Part shown: positions 62,087-64,000 of the stretch, in pieces
Layout: each line of letters begins with the position of its first letter
Position numbering within the stretch: position 1 is the first letter of the stretch
NCBI GenBank assembly: GCA_963742405.1
Contig: CAVUMB010000005.1
Coordinates: 620,001 to 684,000, forward strand
Direction of reading: 5' to 3'
From: JAGVSR01 sp963742405
GTDB taxonomy: Bacteria > Pseudomonadota > Alphaproteobacteria > Rhizobiales > Hyphomicrobiaceae
DNA length: 64,000 bases
The notes under the pieces: model-generated
Told to the model about the DNA's origin: nothing
The model's database searches: none
The model's input: only the letters and a program-made list of their open reading frames with translations
Program-made: the position numbers and the translations under genes

Positions 62087-63646
62087 ATGACTGACCCAAT
62101 CGAGGGACCAACACGTCGAGCGCTGCTTTTAACCGGGTCGGCTTGGGCGACGGTCCTGGCGCTCGCGCAACTTGCTTCCGCTCCCGAACGCGCCATCGCG
62201 CAGGATGCGCCGCCTCCCACCGAGCCATTCGCAGCCAAGGACGTACTCAAGCTTGCCGAGGATCTTGCGGCGAAAGACTTCGCCCGTCCGGTCCTCGACG
62301 TCCCCGAACCGTTCAACGCCCTTAAGCAGGAACAGTATCGCGACATTCGCTTTCGCAACGAGCAGGCGCTCTGGCAGTCGGAGCGGATCGGCGTTGAGGT
62401 TCATCTGCTGCCGCGCGGCTGGATCTATGAAACACCCGTCGAAATTCGCGTCGTTGAGGACGGACAGGCGCGACGCCTGCAAGCCGACAGCCGCATGTTC
62501 ACGTTTGGCGAAACAATTGCAGCCGCCCCTGAAGCAGCACCCTATGCCTTCTCGGGCTTCCGCCTCGCCGGTCCGCTCAGCCGCGCCGATCGCGTCGATG
62601 AATTCGCCGTGTTCCAAGGGGCCAGCTACTTCCGCGCCGTCGGTCTCGGACAGTCCTACGGCTTGTCAGCCCGCGGCCTCGCCGTCAACACAGCCCAGCC
62701 GGCCGGCGAAGAATTCCCGATATTTCGCGCCTTCTGGATTGAAAAACCGCGCACCCCCGGAGCCGAAGTCGTGGTCCATGCGCTGCTCGACAGCCCCTCG
62801 ATCACCGGCGCCTATCGCTTCACGATCGCCCAGGGCGAAACCACTGTCATGCTGGTCGACACAGTGCTTTATCCGCGCCGCAGCTTGAAGCACGTCGGCT
62901 TTGCGCCACTGACCAGCATGTTTTTGAAAGGCAGTGCGCAAAGCCGCGTCAATGGCGACCTCAGACCGGCCGTCCACAATAGCGAGGGGCTTGCCATCCT
63001 CAATGGACGCGGCGAGCGCATCTGGCGCCCGCTCACCAATCCGCGCACCCTGCAGACCAGCGCTTTCATCGATAAGAACCCGCGCGGCTTCGGCCTGATG
63101 CAGCGCGATCGCGACTTTGCCACCTTCGACGATCTGGCTGCGCGGTTCGAACGTCGGCCAAGCCTGTGGGTCGAGCCACGCGGCAGTTGGGGCGACGGCT
63201 ATGTCGAATTGATTGAAATCCCGTCCGAGGAAGAAATCCACGACAACATCGTTGCGTATTGGACGCCGGCAAATTCCTTGGAACCGGGAAAGCCCTATCC
63301 GCTTTCATACAGATTGCACTGGGGTTCTAACGGGCCGCTGCCGGCATCTGGCGCACGCGTTGTGCGCACCGTGGCTGGCCAGATGCGGAAGGACAACTGG
63401 GTTCGCTTCATGATCGACTTCGCCGGCCCTGCGTTAGCTGAAATGACCGAACTGCCGGCACTCGATCTGACCGTCAGTGCCGGCACCGTTCACGGTGCCG
63501 TGGTGCAGCCTCACCCAGGCATTGGTGGCGTTCGGGTCTCGTTCAACTTCGCGACCGACGGCGCCGAAGTCAGCGAGATGCGTCTGGCGTTGAAGCGCGG
63601 CGACGCGACAATATCCGAAACGTGGCTTTATCGGTGGACCGCCTGA
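62087..63646 (+). CDS. opgG: glucan biosynthesis protein OpgG/MdoG family
   Basis: Periplasmic enzyme for osmoregulated periplasmic glucan synthesis. ATG 62087 gives 519 residues; the start MTDPIEGPTRRALLLTGSAW looks like a twin-arginine signal (TRRALLL) ending near AIAQD. The MdoG pattern follows: FDDLAARFERRPSLWVEPRG, GYVELIEIPSEEEIHDNIVA and YWTPANSLEPGKPYPLSYRL. OpgD would be possible, but the glucosyltransferase gene follows by one base, the usual opgGH order. Confidence 0.93.
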   Translation: MTDPIEGPTRRALLLTGSAWATVLALAQLASAPERAIAQDAPPPTEPFAAKDVLKLAEDLAAKDFARPVLDVPEPFNALKQEQYRDIRFRNEQALWQSERIGVEVHLLPRGWIYETPVEIRVVEDGQARRLQADSRMFTFGETIAAAPEAAPYAFSGFRLAGPLSRADRVDEFAVFQGASYFRAVGLGQSYGLSARGLAVNTAQPAGEEFPIFRAFWIEKPRTPGAEVVVHALLDSPSITGAYRFTIAQGETTVMLVDTVLYPRRSLKHVGFAPLTSMFLKGSAQSRVNGDLRPAVHNSEGLAILNGRGERIWRPLTNPRTLQTSAFIDKNPRGFGLMQRDRDFATFDDLAARFERRPSLWVEPRGSWGDGYVELIEIPSEEEIHDNIVAYWTPANSLEPGKPYPLSYRLHWGSNGPLPASGARVVRTVAGQMRKDNWVRFMIDFAGPALAEMTELPALDLTVSAGTVHGAVVQPHPGIGGVRVSFNFATDGAEVSEMRLALKRGDATISETWLYRWTA

Positions 63647-63647
63647 A

Positions 63648-64000
63648 ATGACGAACCCAGGTCTCATGGACACCGTTTCCACCGCACCCGTGACGCCGCC
63701 AGCGCCGGCCAAAGCCGTTGCCGCCCTGCCCACGGCACGCAAGGATGCGAGCAACCCCGAACTTCTGCCTGACGAGGCGCCGCTGGCCATGCCGGCACAG
63801 GACCTGGCCAAGAAAATCTCTTTCACTATCGACCCGACGCGGCGTGGATCGTGGGTCCCGCGCGCGGCCATCGTGGTCGGTGCATTATCATTGACGCTGG
63901 CCTTCGCCTACGAGTTGTACGGCGTCCTGTCGTTCGTCGCTGTCACACCGATCCAGTTCGTCTTCCTGGTCCTGTCGACCATCACGTTCGGCTGGATCGC
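63648..64000 (+). CDS. opgH: glucans biosynthesis glucosyltransferase OpgH (5' part)
   Basis: Membrane glucosyltransferase that extrudes beta-glucan; only the first 117 codons are in the window. The product starts MTNPGLMDTVSTAPVTPPAP with a Pro/Ala-rich cytoplasmic arm, then membrane helices GSWVPRAAIVVGALSLTLAF and AVTPIQFVFLVLSTITFGWI. Overlaps no gene; begins one base after the opgG stop. An alternative start is at 63666. Confidence 0.85.
   Translation, partial: MTNPGLMDTVSTAPVTPPAPAKAVAALPTARKDASNPELLPDEAPLAMPAQDLAKKISFTIDPTRRGSWVPRAAIVVGALSLTLAFAYELYGVLSFVAVTPIQFVFLVLSTITFGWI

Noticed and set aside
61737..62090. Two small frames between the porin and opgG
   Set aside because: Arg/Ser-rich composition, overlapping each other and lacking ribosome sites.

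Overview
This 64 kb window reads as chromosomal DNA of a GC-rich alphaproteobacterium, most likely of the order Hyphomicrobiales (Rhizobiales). The evidence is the Porin_2-type porin, the enolase-ftsB-E1alpha gene order, an ArsR/methyltransferase regulator ahead of metF and a methionine synthase split into two genes, DUF3126 next to cysE, and periplasmic-glucan genes opgGH. Genus cannot be decided from sequence alone. No phage, insertion sequence, integrase, CRISPR array or rRNA operon was seen; one tRNA gene is present.

Layout. 1-5.2 kb: 3' part of an MMPL-type RND exporter gene, a TusA-like sulfur carrier, tRNA-Val(CAC), a cyclic-nucleotide-domain/thioredoxin-reductase-like fusion and rmlA. 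5.3-8.0 kb: a molybdate uptake unit modABC with a short ModE-like regulator and a candidate operator. 8-12.5 kb: a PLP decarboxylase, a hydrolase, a COQ10/RatA protein, a GlsB-type membrane protein and two related small lipoproteins. 12.6-16 kb: a degenerate E1alpha-like protein, ftsB and eno. 16-20 kb: a nearly complete preQ1 (queuosine precursor) set, queC, a YhhQ-type transporter, queE, queD and queF. 20-25 kb: small exported or unknown proteins, a PKHD dioxygenase and an EamA transporter. 25.5-32 kb: thrS and a two-gene RND efflux pump. 33-40 kb: yidD, a cupin and an IscU-like scaffold, hisI, a patatin, a CBS protein, a rhomboid protease, then PAS / tandem PilZ / LapG-like cysteine protease genes that look like a surface-signalling set. 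40-44.6 kb: cysE, DUF3126 and gamma-carbonic anhydrase, then an enoyl-CoA hydratase-like protein, a deacetylase and a GNAT protein, and an overlooked 27-residue membrane peptide. 45-51 kb: the methionine cycle unit (regulator, metF, split metH). 51-59.8 kb: envelope proteins, a LysR regulator, ettA, a CAAX-type protease and a zinc metallopeptidase. 59.9-64 kb: a porin and opgG-opgH (the latter cut by the window end).

The most striking pattern is quality-related. In about 45.5-61 kb five genes (metH, metF, a DUF4142 gene, a LysR gene, the porin) are broken by single-base frame changes, whereas I found none in the first 45 kb. Several are one extra base in a short homopolymer, which points to base-calling or assembly error; the porin carries at least seven frame changes, which may reflect a mixed consensus of paralogues or real decay. 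The window appears to be mainly ordinary housekeeping and envelope biology; I did not find convincing evidence of a wholly new defence or mobile system. The best small leads are the 27-residue membrane peptide, the paired lipoproteins, the cysteine-less cNMP/TrxR fusion, the E1alpha-like protein without a thiamine site, the QueD without its catalytic cysteine, and a repeat with competing hairpins behind metH.
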